Positions 12,101-34,328 are shown, counted from the first letter of the stretch. The stretch is DNA of 64,000 bases from Brachypodius melanocephalos (GCA_013398615.1 VZSR01001685.1:36200688-36264687), one strand, 5' to 3'. Numbers and translations: made by a program. Notes: generated by a model not told the origin, from the sequence alone.

Positions 12101-13984
12101 GAATAGCTCAAGGAAGGAGCCTACGAAGTGGTAATTTATCATGAAGTGAGTAATTCACTATTTCTCAAAGAATATGAACTAGCAACCATCTGGCAAAAAA
12201 GGGTACACAGCAGGTTTGTAAGAAAACTTAATCCTTTTTTTGCAAAATGCCTCGCTGGAGGTGAAGTGTAGTTAAAATGATACATCCATCTCTGGCCTGG
12301 GATTTTCGTTTATCTCTAATTCTGAGACAATAAGGGTGATTTGTTCTTGCTGTTTTTCACAGCTTCCTTTTGGGTGTTTCTGGTACCCTTGAGGGAAAGG
12401 CACTGCAGGACTCTGTCTTCTCCTGTGAAAGTCCCTGCAGACTTACACAAGCACTGCTGGAGATGTGGAATGAGCTTGTTAACAGGGAAATGATACCACT
12501 GCAATGCCTGCCCTGCAACTGAGGGCCTGATGTGAGCATGTTATGCTGACCTCACCAAAAGACTCTTTCACAGGAAGAAGATTGCTTTGTGAAGGCTGTG
12601 ATTGACTGGACGACCTGGGGAAAACCCCTTCCCAGTAAAATAAGGCTTATGCATATTTTTCAAGGAACAGGATTAATTGCAGGCATTGTGAATGAAATTG
12701 AGTAAGTAAAATAAAATTGTATCATGTGTTTGATAGCTTGATTTGGTTTTATTTTTCCTCTGTGCAGCCAAATGTAACAAGTCTGGTGACTTCAGGAGCA
12801 CCCCACCCCAACAATCCTCTTAGAAAGCCAACTTTGTAGTCTTGGTGTCACAGTTGCTCTGGTGTATCTGGGAGATGAGGCTCCTTACATCCAGAGGAGC
12901 TTTGAAAGAGCTTTTCTTCCACTCGTGAGCAAGGCTGCTGTGTGCATCTTTGCTTGTATCTCAAGATACTTTGCCAATCCATATCTCCGTTTTTGTAACC
13001 TGGGAGGTTAAGCATGTGCAAAATGAGTTTAATGGAAAAATGTGAGGTATAGGAAGACAGAGGAAAGATCTATGCTCCAGGTCACAGGAATTTTTTGCTG
13101 TTGTCATTCTAGGTTGCTGGTCTCTCCTCATCTGCCTAAATCTGGTTCCTGAAAACTATAGAAGGGGAAACAGAGCTAGTTTTGGTGGTGTCCTGGTTGC
13201 AGGGTGGGGACATGGTGTGGCTCTGTTGCTGTTCTACACCCCCTACATATCAGTGCTGGGGACATGGGTTTGGGGGAAGCAAAGGTGAATACATCACCGA
13301 AACTGCAGGAAAAACAGGAACTCTCCAACAACATATTTTCAGTGTTAGAGAATTAGCATTATGTTATTCTGGCCTGGATGTGCAATAGAAATAATTTCAT
13401 CCACACATGTCCAGATTCTGCACTGAAAATCACTCCATCACACATAAGTTCTCTACCTGACTTTTCACGTATTTATACATAAAAACCTAAAGAAATTCTC
13501 ATTCATTGGTCCTAAATGACACAATTCTTAGCATTCAATCTCCTATTGGTTACTGATCCCTTTGGCTTTGATGCTAGTAGAATAATGGCCCTCATTCTGT
13601 GATTCTCTTACCAATCTTTTCCCAGACCAGGTGCCTCTGACCACACCACAGGGTGATGTTTGTTAATATTTATCTCCTGTGTATCTTGTGGCTGCTCCCA
13701 AACTGTAGATGTTAAGCTCACCAGGCCTCACCTCACCCAGCAATGGTCAACAGAATCTTTTGAAGAGAAACTTCAACTCTCCTTTTCCTGGGGCAAAGGT
13801 GAAGAATCCCCTGAACAAGGTTACATTAAAAGAATTTAGAAGTTGTATCATTTCCACCAAGTGCACCATTTTTGCCTCCCTCTCCCCAGTGGGAAGGCTC
13901 TTGGCATCAGCTCTAAGGGCCCTGTCCTCTGCCATTTCTGTCCATCCCCTCCTTTTTTCTCTGAGACTCAGCTACAGGACATGG
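12101..13984. other. Non-coding DNA
   Basis: I see no gene, RNA gene or named repeat in this stretch. Confidence 0.6.
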
Positions 13985-14590
13985 TGCTAAAGATAAAGCA
14001 TGGAAACACAGAATGCATGTGGTGCTGAAGGATGGTGCCGGGGAATGGAAGAGAGGGAGAGAGCCCCAATCCAGCCAGGCTGGGGGAAGTTGAGCCAAGC
14101 CCAGCCAAGCTGAGCTGAAAGGAGCTGAGCAGAGTTGGGTGGAGTGGGTCAGAGCAATCAAAATCACTAGTGCCAGCAGCAGCCGTGAGGAATTGAGTCC
14201 AGTATCCAAAGCAGCAGTGCAGAGTCAAAACCCCAGCACTCTCTGAGCCCCAACACAACGTGGACGATCTCGCCTTTGGGGGTTTGGCCATTGTTGTTTT
14301 CTGTTGTCGTGGGGCCGGGGACAGGAGGGAGCTGGCAGTGGGGCAACAACCACCATCTTGGCCACTAGCACGGCTGTACCAGGGCCACATGGAACTAAGT
14401 TGAGGTGGTAAACATATTTTTGTGGGTAAAGCACCTTCTTTTTTTATACTCTTGTCACTGATATTGCTGCTGTTACTGTGTGTTTCTTATTCCATTGCTT
14501 GTTACTTTCAGCAAATTGCTCTCCCAATCCATAGTCTCTGCCTTTGTCCCACCTTGAAGGGGCGGGAGATGAAAGTAGGTGGCTTATTTA
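13985..14590 (+). mobile_element. Probable degraded ERV (ERVL-like) LTR
   Basis: The right part (about 14395-14590) has the layout of an avian ERVL-type LTR: a T-rich run with short ATTGCTGCTGTTACTG repeats, TTACTTTCAGCAAATTGCTCT (a mutated version of a polyadenylation signal next to TTGTTCT), then CCCAATCC and TTTGTCCCACC. The GC-rich part to the left, with several GAGC/CAGCC repeats, could be the upstream half. I recognise no clean TG/CA ends or target duplication. The family name is a guess from memory. Confidence 0.4.
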
Positions 14591-17500
14591 CAGTTAAATC
14601 TTTGGTGTTAAAGATTTGCCACAGGTGGCAAACCTCTAGCAGTGATAAGAGACAGGATTAAGTAAGCTTCCATTTACAGATGTGACAACATAATATGCTT
14701 TGGGTCCACTTTTTGAAGTGTAACCTCTGTTTTGTGCCATATCAGGTTTAACCCAGAACACATGTAACCCAAGGTCCCAGTTACTGAAATGTGACACAGC
14801 CATTTAGCCTCCCCAGGGCATAATTTTTGGTTTCTAAATGCTCAGATATCACATGGTATATTTTAAAATGTGCTCAGAGCTATAAAAAGTACACGTCTGG
14901 CCAGCTATAGCCAGTTGGAACATGACAGGATTAGGGATGTTTCCTTAGCAGGTGACATGGGAAATAGGAGACCATTTGGCAGATGTACTGCTCTTAGTAT
15001 CTTATGTTGGCCTAGCTTCTCAGTTGTTTTTTTTCTTAATAATTACTTTAAATCCCAATACAAGTGAGAAATTGAAATTTAATTTTTTTTTTGGAAAATA
15101 TTCTTGTTATTCTTGTTGCCCAAGTTGTAACTACATGCACACCTTTTAGTGTTCTCAGTGTAGCTGCAAACATTTGTTTTAAATCTGTATTTACTTCAAA
15201 TGCAATAGCCTAAGGATTTGTAACCCTGCCAGCTGCATTTTCATTTCCATACAGCTACTCATTCTCATTGACCATGTCCTGTAGAAGAAAAGTGAGACTA
15301 AAAGCTTCCTTTCACTGAGGTAGTCACACCACATGGACTAACATATAACTACGATAACATATAACTATGAAACTCTAGGGAGAATTGTGGTCCCAAGGAC
15401 TGCAGCTCTCTCCAGCATATTAGTTTGGACCACAACTCCTAAACCTAATGAAAATAAATACAAATTCTTGGTTTTCTGGATTGTTTTTTCAGTTATTCTA
15501 AGCATAAATATGTTTACTAGATGTAGATTTCAGGAAATCTTTTTTCCAAGACTCCTAATTCAAAATGTTAAGTGGCTACCTTTGAACACTCAGTTGTCCA
15601 TCACAATTGATTGTTACCAAGGACACTCAAGATGCAAAGGCAGAAGACACCATTTACTCAAGGGTTGACACCTAATTAGCACAAACTTGCAATAAGATAT
15701 TGCCAGACCCTAGAGCATGATTTCCACCACCTTGCCCCTTCCTCCCCTGAACCCAGTGAACTCTGAATTCCCTAGACTTCAGCAGAGCAGCAAAGAGAAT
15801 GCAAGCAATCCAGATTACCTCTGCACCAAACCTTTGATTTAGCTGCTCATAAAGCCACGCCCTGCTTGGGAAAGCATTGGCAAATATAATACTACTCTTC
15901 CATTCATTCAAATCACCGCCCATTTCATGAGCAGGCTTTTGGCTGCTACTAAACTCTGAAGTGTTTGCTGTGGTTAGGATGGAAGACACAGAAAGACTGA
16001 AGGAATGAAATACCAGAGGATTCAGCAAAATCAGCTTAGCACTGCCTGGCTGCAGGGTGCAGAGGATCAGCATAAGCCTCTGACACATACTAGAGGGAAT
16101 GTGTGGCAACAGGAAGTGCCTGCCAGTCAGGCTGCCTATTAACTCAAAGGAACAGCTCTCAACTATTTGAAAAAGTCGAATTTTCTGCATACTGCATTGT
16201 TTTACTAATGCTAAAGATGCAGTGGTAGAGGCACTAACAAATGCCTTGTTTGCTATCTTTTAGATTTAGAAACAAAATAGAAGACATTTACTGAAAAGGC
16301 ATCTATGGTACAGAGCAGGGAATTACCATGTAAGCAAGACTGTGAAGAAACAAACCTAACCAACCCATGGCTTTGTTTCCTTAGGCTGTCATCATCACCT
16401 CAGCAGAACTGTCTTGTTTACTTCCATCACAGAAGTTACCCAGTATTTCATCCTGGCCCAGATGCATGACCTACTGAAGTCTTGTACAAACTGTAAGACT
16501 TCCTGTTCTCCTCCTTTTTCACTTTCCAGTTCCCCATCGGCAAGATGTTAAATAACTTGCTCATTCTTACAAAACAGAAATTAGTTTGGCTAACTCTAGT
16601 AGACTCACAGAACACACAACTTATCTGGGAAAACAAGCAGAGGTGAGAAGTGGCCACTTACTTTCCTGCCAGTGCTCTGAGAACCCTGATATTAGGTTTT
16701 TGTAATATCCTTTAGACCTTCCATTAAACCTTTAATATTCAGATTCTTCAGCATTCCCATTATGGCACTAAATATTTTAGATCGTTAAAACTGTCTCCAA
16801 AGTTCAAATGTTTTTATAGTTGACATTACATAAAATCAAGGTTATACATTCAGCCTCTTAAAACGTACATATCTTGCTTGAACTGCCTCTTTTGTAGAAT
16901 TTATCATCCAACTTCAAAAATCCTAAATTCTAGTCACACACCTCGGCAAGCCTGCAAATTAGAGGCTTTCCCAGTCTGCCATCATCAGGACAGGACTAGG
17001 ACTGAGTATAACAATTACACAAGTTTAACTTAATGCTTTTACAGCAAATGATTTTAATTAAGATTCCATTTACACCAGACAAATTTCACCTCATTATGCT
17101 AGGCTTATTTCTCAAATTCCATAACAGGAAACCTGAAGATTTTCCCCTTTGCAAGAGGGAAAAAACAAGGCGGGGTTCCTGAACTCTTTTGAGGGACTTC
17201 AGAAAGCATACTAAAGGACTTCGACTGCAACAACAGATCAGAGAACACCGGCATTCATGAATTCCATATGATCTGTATTCTTTACATATAGCAACCTAGC
17301 AGATTGCAGTGGCTATGGGTCATGCCTTCCTCCATGACTAACAAACAAACCTTTATGCTTCTTCCCCGCCCCAGCCCGCCAGGTTTTACCCTCTTCTTTG
17401 TAAAAGCAGGATATGACATTTCCACTGCTTCATTAAATGATTAAGAAATTATTTAAATTCATTAAATTTCCACTGCATAATGAAGTTTGAAAAAGCAATT

Positions 17501-18104
17501 TATAGAGCCAATTATGGACTAAACAGGGTAGGAAATACCTTTTTATTCCACAGGTCTGCAGAAAGGCAGGCAAAAAAAAGGCAAGGCAGCAACTGTAGGA
17601 TATCCATCTGTGGATGAACAAACTTCAGGGTATCTGCTCACTCACAGTGAAAGTTTGTTTTACAAAAGCCCTTTTACTCTATCTCTTGTTTATGCATTTA
17701 ACACTTAGCTTGATTACGCATTTGAGCGTTAATCCTGCAAAACTCCCAACCTCAGTATGGTCCTGTAGCAAATGAAACAGCCACTTTAGTGCCACTGGCC
17801 ATTTCACTGCAAAACCCCTTTAGGGGCACAAACTGACCTGAAGACCCCATCAGTCCAGAGTGAAGACCAAATTATTTCTGTGCTACTGTACACACTGACC
17901 AGATTCAGATCAAGCAGCAACTTATTAAAAACCCCAAACACTTCCCCCCATCCCTCCATTTCTATTATTTAGAAGACAGTCTGCAGGTATAGGCTTATCT
18001 TCTCTACAATCCACTAACACATACCAGAGTGGGATTCTAACTTGGCATTCTGGATGACAAGCTTATGAAAAGTACACTGTACAAAAGAAACCATGACAAG
18101 TAAG
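14591..18104. other. Non-coding DNA between LTR relic and PABPC1 3' end
   Basis: No exon or repeat family is recognised. A 172-codon minus-strand frame at 15672-16190 has no recognisable domain and no start or splice context worth a call. Confidence 0.6.
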
Positions 18105-18545
18105 TCAGTGTTTAAGGAATTTTTATTAAACCAAGAATTTTATAATCCAAATTACGTTTCTTTGCTCAGCTATCAATTCTCACTGTCAACTAAAACAGTG
18201 GTGATAATCTGAGCTTTTCCACAGTAAAGAATTACAAAATTAAAGAAAGGAATGCTTTAAATTTTTGTACTGTGCTGAAAATTCTTTTCCCCTGGGTTTA
18301 TAAAACATTAATTTGTATTTTTTATTTTACTATTTTTTTTTAAATTTTAAATCAATAAGTAATCTAGGACTAGCATTTGTTTTGCTAGCCCCGGCGTTGC
18401 TCTGTACGTAAGCTTCAAAGTTTCCTTTCCTTTTTTTATTTATTTTATATTTTGCAATGTTTTTCTCAATATTTAATAGTTTTTCCATGTTTAGATTTTT
18501 TTTTCTTCGGTGAAGCGAAGTTCTAGATTGTAGTTCCGGATAGTT
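18105..18545 (-). other. PABPC1: PABPC1 exon 15, non-coding 3'UTR
   Basis: A TGCAG acceptor at 18546-18550 opens an A/T-rich exon that resembles the human PABPC1 3'UTR as I remember it. Shared blocks include the CTTCACCGAAG start, the A-rich middle, the region around CTAGATTACTTATTG, and the final stretch before the polyadenylation signal. Short open frames in it are not coding. Confidence 0.88.
18122..18127 (-). terminator. PABPC1 polyadenylation signal AATAAA
   Basis: AATAAA on the minus strand lies at the end of the conserved 3'UTR, in the same sequence context as the human PABPC1 signal. Cleavage is expected 10-30 bases further, at about 18095-18112. Confidence 0.85.
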
Positions 18546-19794
18546 CTGCAAAGAAAAACAATGCTGTTATGTTTTAAAACAAAAGCAGCACCCTGTATGT
18601 TTTCCGACATTTTTTCTACTACTGTATGTCATGCAGCACTCTGGACTTTCAGTGTTTCAATGATACCAAAGGTCTTTAGAAGCAGAGCATCAGATGTGCT
18701 CCCACTTTTTAGGGACATAAAAGTATTCAAAAGTCTGTGATCCTTGGCAAGGCAACACTGACTCTAGAACTGGAAAGTCCCTCAGACTGGACTGCTTTAA
18801 GCACAATGTTACTGTGATTGACTGCAGGTCACCTCTACTCTTGAGGCCAGCAGACTGAGGATCATCAAGTACCTACAGTATTTTCAATTTCCGATTACTA
18901 AAACATCATAGCAGACAGAGTAATGGTCTCAAAGTACAGGCATCTTACTTTAGGAGAGACAACCTATTCAGCACTCATCTCTGTTGTGGAAGTGTCACTA
19001 GCAAAAAATCCCCCAAAACACAAAAAAACCCCCACCACACAAACAGAAATGTGTAAAAATCACTACTCAAATTCTGCCTCCGAAAGGAAAACTGCAGAAA
19101 TTAAAATATCAAAAAGAAAGGAAAACTTTATGCGATCATATGTAAAAGCAGGCACCTCTAAGTGATAGCTACAAATGTGGAAAGTAAGTTCACAGGCAAA
19201 ACCTACCTAGACAGAAGAGATAATAGATTCCTCTTTATCCTCAACTACACACTTTTTCCCTGTCAAAATTGTTGATGTACTACCATTAGCCTCTGTCATG
19301 CACAATTAAGATACCAACCCCACAGAAGGCACTGAAGAAAAATCACTATTTTAACTGACATTAAATTCACGCAAATGTGAAGTCAAGACAACATATAGTT
19401 TAGTTTTCACTTACTGTACAATTTTAGAATTTGGGTAAGTATATACAGATTACAGTGTAAGTAAGCGCTTTAATTTCTAAGGAAGAAGAGGCCTGGAGTA
19501 CCATTTTAAGCTAATTTTGATTTCACAAGTTGTTCTCAATAGTATGAATATTAGCATTTGACAGAACTGCCTGTTTTTGCACATACACCTAGAACTAATT
19601 CCAGCCAAATGTGTTGTTAGAAACAATAACGTGCCAGTAGCTTTTGCTGACCAAGTGAGCACAGAAGTTTGTTTACCATGGCTACTACTTCCTCTGGCTG
19701 CACATGACACAGAGCCTGGACACATGCTGCTTACAAGTCCATGGACCAAAGACTTGCCCCAGCCAACCTATGGAACTACAGTGGCCAAACTTAC
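18546..19794 (-). other. PABPC1 intron 14 (within the 3'UTR)
   Basis: This intron of about 1.25 kb lies wholly downstream of the stop codon. It contains an A/C-rich simple stretch near 19005-19045. Because the exon junction is only 3 bases after the first stop, it should not trigger nonsense-mediated decay. Confidence 0.85.
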
Positions 19795-19797
19795 TTA

Positions 19798-19890
19798 TTA
19801 AACACTTGGAACCCCAGTGGGATTATTAACTGCCTTTTGAGCAGCCTCTTTAGCTTGGTGGGCTTGTAGTACGGCTACAGCTTCATCAAC
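19798..19890 (-). CDS. PABPC1: PABPC1 coding exon 14 (residues 608-637 and stop)
   Basis: This exon encodes the last MLLE helix ([17 protein letters not shown]) and the C-terminus ending NNPTGVPSV, followed by two TAA stops in tandem. The exon itself ends at 19795, three bases after the first stop, at a GTAAGT donor, so the remaining 3'UTR is on a separate exon. Confidence 0.96.
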   Translation of the reverse strand, partial: VDEAVAVLQAHQAKEAAQKAVNNPTGVPSV

Positions 19891-20181
19891 CTGTTAAGTA
19901 CAAATAAAAAATTAATTAAGGGAAGCTTAGCAATTTCTGTATATTTAAGTTAATACAGTGGAAATTATAAATATAAACAATGCCTGCATTGTGTGAAAGA
20001 AAAAGGAGAACATTACAATTCCAGTTCACGCATTATAAGTCACTGACACCCTTTCAAAGAGGTTATTCTTGCCCTGAGCCACCACTGCATTGCTGTTACT
20101 CCACTGTGCCAGCACAAACAACTGTTGGATCAGTGTAGGCATAACCACCTACGGAACCAGTGCAAAGCAAAGTGCACCTAC

Positions 20182-20312
20182 CTTCGAACGAAGAGACTCA
20201 GGAGACTCGAGCATGTGGAGGAGTTCAGAGTTGTCAATCTCCAGCAACATACCAGTGATCTTACCCGCCAGAGTAGGGTGCATGCTTTGAATAAGGGGGA
20301 ATAGACGTTCAC
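20182..20312 (-). CDS. PABPC1: PABPC1 coding exon 13 (residues 564-607, MLLE domain)
   Basis: This exon encodes the heart of the MLLE (PABC) domain with the signature KITGMLLE at about residues 581-588, which binds PAM2 peptides of PAIP1/2, eRF3, TOB and others. At about residue 573 a Ser codon (AGC) stands where human has Ala (LIQSMHP). The acceptor is TCTAG and the donor GTAGGT. Confidence 0.96.
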
Positions 20313-20478
20313 CTAGAGAGCAAAAAGTTAGTCAGAGACAAATCCAGCCTAAATTTAAGGGTAAGGAAAACAAACGTGTTCTACTGATACAACCATTTAC
20401 TCTGCATTCTAAGATTAAAAAAGTGTGCTTTAACTGTCCTGCTGCTACAGTGCACAGAGCAAAGTATCATATACATAC

Positions 20479-20563
20479 CTAACATCTGCTTTTGTTCTTG
20501 CGGAGGGGCAGAAGCCAACATAGAAGCAGTCAAAGGTTCCTGACCTTGCACATGGACAGCAGG
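20479..20563 (-). CDS. PABPC1: PABPC1 coding exon 12 (residues 536-564)
   Basis: This exon encodes the end of the linker and entry to the MLLE domain ([18 protein letters not shown]). The acceptor is TGCAG and the donor GTATGT. Length is 85 bases, ending one base into codon 564. Confidence 0.95.
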
Positions 20564-20999
20564 CTGCAAATTAATTTAACAACATTTGAAAATTAATCCC
20601 TGGCTCATAATTAGGTGCAGCTTCAAACAGACAGTATTTCACAACTCAGCATACACAACACCTACACTGTCAAAAACAAAATCAATGAAATTAACGAGTA
20701 TGTCTATTTAATCAAATACTACTGGTTAGAGCTGACTGATGACACTGAAGATTGTTAGAAACTGCCCCACTGAGGAGCAAACACACAAATTTAGGCTAAG
20801 GCATGAGGGAACCGAAAAGTACAAAGCAACATGGGATCACATCCTATCTCAAGTGAACTTCATATATACTTAACTCCCTAGTAAGTGCTTTTACTCTACT
20901 GCTATGATGCAGAGCCTGAATTGCCCTCCCATCACCCTCACCACCTTTCTCTGCAAAGAGCATCAGTAAAAGCACAGAGCAGTTCCCCAGATCACACAC
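20564..20999 (-). other. PABPC1 intron 11
   Basis: This is an intron of 436 bases without a recognisable element. Confidence 0.9.
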
Positions 21000-21154
21000 C
21001 TGCTGCATAGCAACCTGCGGCTGCGTGTTGAGGTGCTGCTGAGGATTGCGAACACCGGCAGCGTATTTGTACTGTGGAACTGTGCGCACGGCAGGAGTGG
21101 CCGCAGTAGCTGCTGCTGCAGGACGTGGACCCATTGTTTGTGTTGATGTATTAG
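21000..21154 (-). CDS. PABPC1: PABPC1 coding exon 11 (residues 484-535)
   Basis: This exon encodes an Ala/Pro-rich linker with a short poly-Ala stretch broken by Thr ([11 protein letters not shown]), then [15 protein letters not shown]. The acceptor is TTCAG and the donor GTGTGT. Confidence 0.95.
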
Positions 21155-21566
21155 CTGAAAAAATAGTAACAGAATTCCGTATGTGAATAATTGTCATTAT
21201 TTTGCCCAACCAACCAACTTGAATCAAATACCCAATTTAGGTATTGTGTTATAGATTCATCCAAGCAGTATTGTCAACTGTCACATCACTGGTCACATAC
21301 AAATGTTCAAACCTTGAAATTTACTGGATGCTACTTTCCAGTCACTTCATTCATCAATTGCTCTTTTTACACGCTATTGAAAAAACATCTGTGGTAAAAA
21401 ATCCCCTTTGTTTGAGTATTAATGTAATTTCATTATCAGTGACAGCTAAAGGACATCAGTAAAGCTAAAGGACATTTGATTTACTGAACACATTATGTCA
21501 GTCATTCTAAAAAAGATACTTTTAGGAAGTAGATAGCTATCTGATACATTCTGGGAGAATGATGCC

Positions 21567-21726
21567 TTGAGAGAGGTTGTGGACTCCCTATCACTGTAGA
21601 TGTTTAAGACCAGCCTGGATAGGGCTCTGTGGTCATGGTCTAGGGGAGGGTTCCTGCCTCTGGCAGGGGAGTTGAACTGCATGAGCTTTAAGGGTCCTTC
21701 CAACCCAAACCATTCAGTGATTACAG
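21567..21726 (+). mobile_element. CR1 LINE 3' fragment in PABPC1 intron 10
   Basis: The segment reads like the 3' end of an avian CR1: a GAGAGGTTGTGGACTCCCT block, GACCAGCCTGGATAGGGCTC, a TTGAACTGCATGAGC block, then CCTTCCAACCCAAACC and an ATTCAGTGATT tail. It lies antisense to PABPC1 within a 985-base intron (21155-22139) and is clear of both splice sites. Confidence 0.85.
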
Positions 21727-22139
21727 TCAATTCTGATTCAGTGATGTGCAGATTTTGCATTCATGATACTGGCTCACAATAATAAAATATGTATGTGTGA
21801 AATATGAAAAAATTAGCAAGAGCTAAAATTGTATCATCTCAATATTTCTACAAGCAACCTATTATTACAATTGCTGCAACTATGTTTAGAAATGACAGAA
21901 GCCATCACAGTGTTACTGAGGTGCACACAAGAGTTAGTGCTTCATCTTTAAGAAATGGGATCATAGCTGGAGTCTTTGCTGGGACAGTAAAGCAATTACT
22001 AGAAGGTGGTGTTAGCTTAATTCATTAGGGATATCACATGTGATATTAAATTTACAAATGTTTATTTTGCGAGATCATGCTGAACCAGCAAAACTGGAAC
22101 ACAAGTCTAACACTTAAATTTTGCTGAAATCAAACTCAC

Positions 22140-22250
22140 CAACACGCTGCGTTGACATGACTCGTGGAACTTGGGAAGAAGCTGGTCTCATGGTACTGAA
22201 CGGTGGTCTGGGTGCTGCTGGGCGGATAGCACCAGGCATGTTTTGGAATG
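22140..22250 (-). CDS. PABPC1: PABPC1 coding exon 10 (residues 447-484)
   Basis: This exon encodes Pro/Arg-rich linker ([18 protein letters not shown] and onward to MSTQRV). The acceptor is CATAG and the donor GTGAGT. The disordered linker supports PABP self-association on poly(A). Confidence 0.94.
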
Positions 22251-22416
22251 CTATGGTTTAGAAAAAATACACTGTTACATGCTGAAGCACTGAGTGGTGA
22301 CAACATGACAGACAGAAGACAGATACTGCAATGCCATGAAAAAGTATTTGAAAGTGCAAAGGTAAATGCTACGGAGCTTACTGAAATCACTGGAAAGAGG
22401 TAAGGAAGTGACTTAC

Positions 22417-22510
22417 GATGAGGTCTGGCACCCTGAGCAGTCCAGCGAGGACTAGGTCTAGCAAGTTGAGCGAGCTGATTAGTAGGATAGTATGCAGCAC
22501 GGTTCTGAGT
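22417..22510 (-). CDS. PABPC1: PABPC1 coding exon 9 (residues 416-447)
   Basis: This exon encodes linker sequence beginning [12 protein letters not shown] and continuing to [10 protein letters not shown]. It holds one residue more than the human linker around QLARPSPRW, which accounts for the 637-residue total. The acceptor is GGCAG and the donor GTAAGT. Confidence 0.93.
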
Positions 22511-22669
22511 CTGCCAAACACAACATCATCACTTAACTTTGTTGTCTGTGAAGGGCATCCTGAACAGCCCAGCACCCTCCCACTATGAGATTAAAATACC
22601 GAAACCACTACTAACAGTTATATTTACTGTTAAATCTAAGCAGATTTTATATGCAGTACAAAATATTCA

Positions 22670-23492
<823 letters not shown>

Positions 23493-23579
23493 CTAAGAAA
23501 ACAGGCAAGTTATTTTTAAAAGGAAGTGTGCTGTGTAAATCTCAAAATATTATATAATAGAGTTAGCTCTCTTGATTTA

Positions 23580-28655
<5,076 letters not shown>

Positions 28656-28736
28656 CTATTAATGAAAAACCTTGTTGTAATACCCATGGAGTGTTTCCAG
28701 CATAAATTGAGGAGTTCTGCGTGTCAATACATCTTA

Positions 28737-34045
<5,309 letters not shown>

Positions 34046-34110
34046 TTATTTTATATCAAACCGGCCGTTTGCAGAAAGGTTGTTGGGAAGGTTGGATGAG
34101 GAAAGAGGAT

Positions 34111-34182
34111 TTTTTTTTTTAAAAGGTTTTTTAAGATTTTTGGATTTTTTTTGGCTTTTTTATATATTTTTTTAGTAATAAA
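34111..34182 (-). promoter_or_regulatory. A-rich autoregulatory sequence in PABPC1 leader
   Basis: On the transcript strand this is a run of A6-A10 blocks separated by short UCC, UCU and CC interruptions, starting about 90 bases after the inferred cap site. In mammals the PABPC1 leader has a similar tract at a similar place. PABP binds it, with partners, and blocks translation of its own mRNA when PABP is in excess. Position and composition match that element. The block interruptions differ in detail from the human sequence I remember, so function here is inference from a known family feature. Confidence 0.85.
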
Positions 34183-34259
34183 TGGTGCTGCGGGGCCGGG
34201 CCGGCGTGTCCGGATGGTCCGGAGCACACGCACTGCGCACACAGCTCCGACGGCGGCCG

Positions 34260-34272
34260 GGGGACAAGGGGG
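34260..34272 (-). promoter_or_regulatory. Inferred transcription start with TOP-like pyrimidine tract
   Basis: Thirty-one bases downstream of the TATA box the transcript strand reads CCCCCTTGTCCCC. PABPC1 mRNA is a known 5'-terminal oligopyrimidine (TOP) message, translationally controlled by mTORC1 and LARP1. The local sequence resembles the human PABPC1 start, which I recall as a C/T run followed by CGG. A single G interrupts the tract here. The exact cap base cannot be fixed from sequence alone. Confidence 0.6.
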
Positions 34273-34295
34273 CGGCCGCCGCCCCGGCCGCGCTC

Positions 34296-34303
34296 TATAT
34301 ATA
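34296..34303 (-). promoter_or_regulatory. TATA box of PABPC1
   Basis: The sequence TATATATA lies about 31 bases upstream of the pyrimidine-rich start tract, the canonical TATA-to-start distance, inside an otherwise very GC-rich promoter. It stands directly next to GC boxes on its upstream side. Confidence 0.75.
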
Positions 34304-34328
34304 CCCGCCCCGCCCCCCCGCCCCCGCC
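34304..34328 (-). promoter_or_regulatory. GC-box cluster (Sp1/KLF-like) upstream of TATA
   Basis: On the minus strand this reads as several overlapping GGGGGCGGGG-type motifs immediately upstream of the TATA box. Sp1/KLF binding is inferred from the motif only. Confidence 0.55.

Noticed and set aside
14890..14925. Plus-strand ASYSQLEHD resembling the SNX31 RYSQLHGW exon
   Set aside because: It is on the opposite strand to the real SNX31 exons and has no flanking conserved residues.
15810..15860. Minus-strand WLYEQLNQRFGAEV resembling the sorting-nexin segment around HEQLRKEYGANV
   Set aside because: The true SNX31 exon starting LRSIF is at 6185. In the family, the exon boundary falls right after the EQ, and no donor is present there here. 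Likely coincidence.
15672..16190. 172-codon minus-strand frame
   Set aside because: Composition and lack of domains look like translated non-coding DNA, and no homologue is known to me.
18330..18551. 73-codon minus-strand frame over the PABPC1 3' exon
   Set aside because: It lies in the conserved 3'UTR downstream of the tandem stops. Its Lys/Asn-rich composition comes from A-rich UTR sequence.
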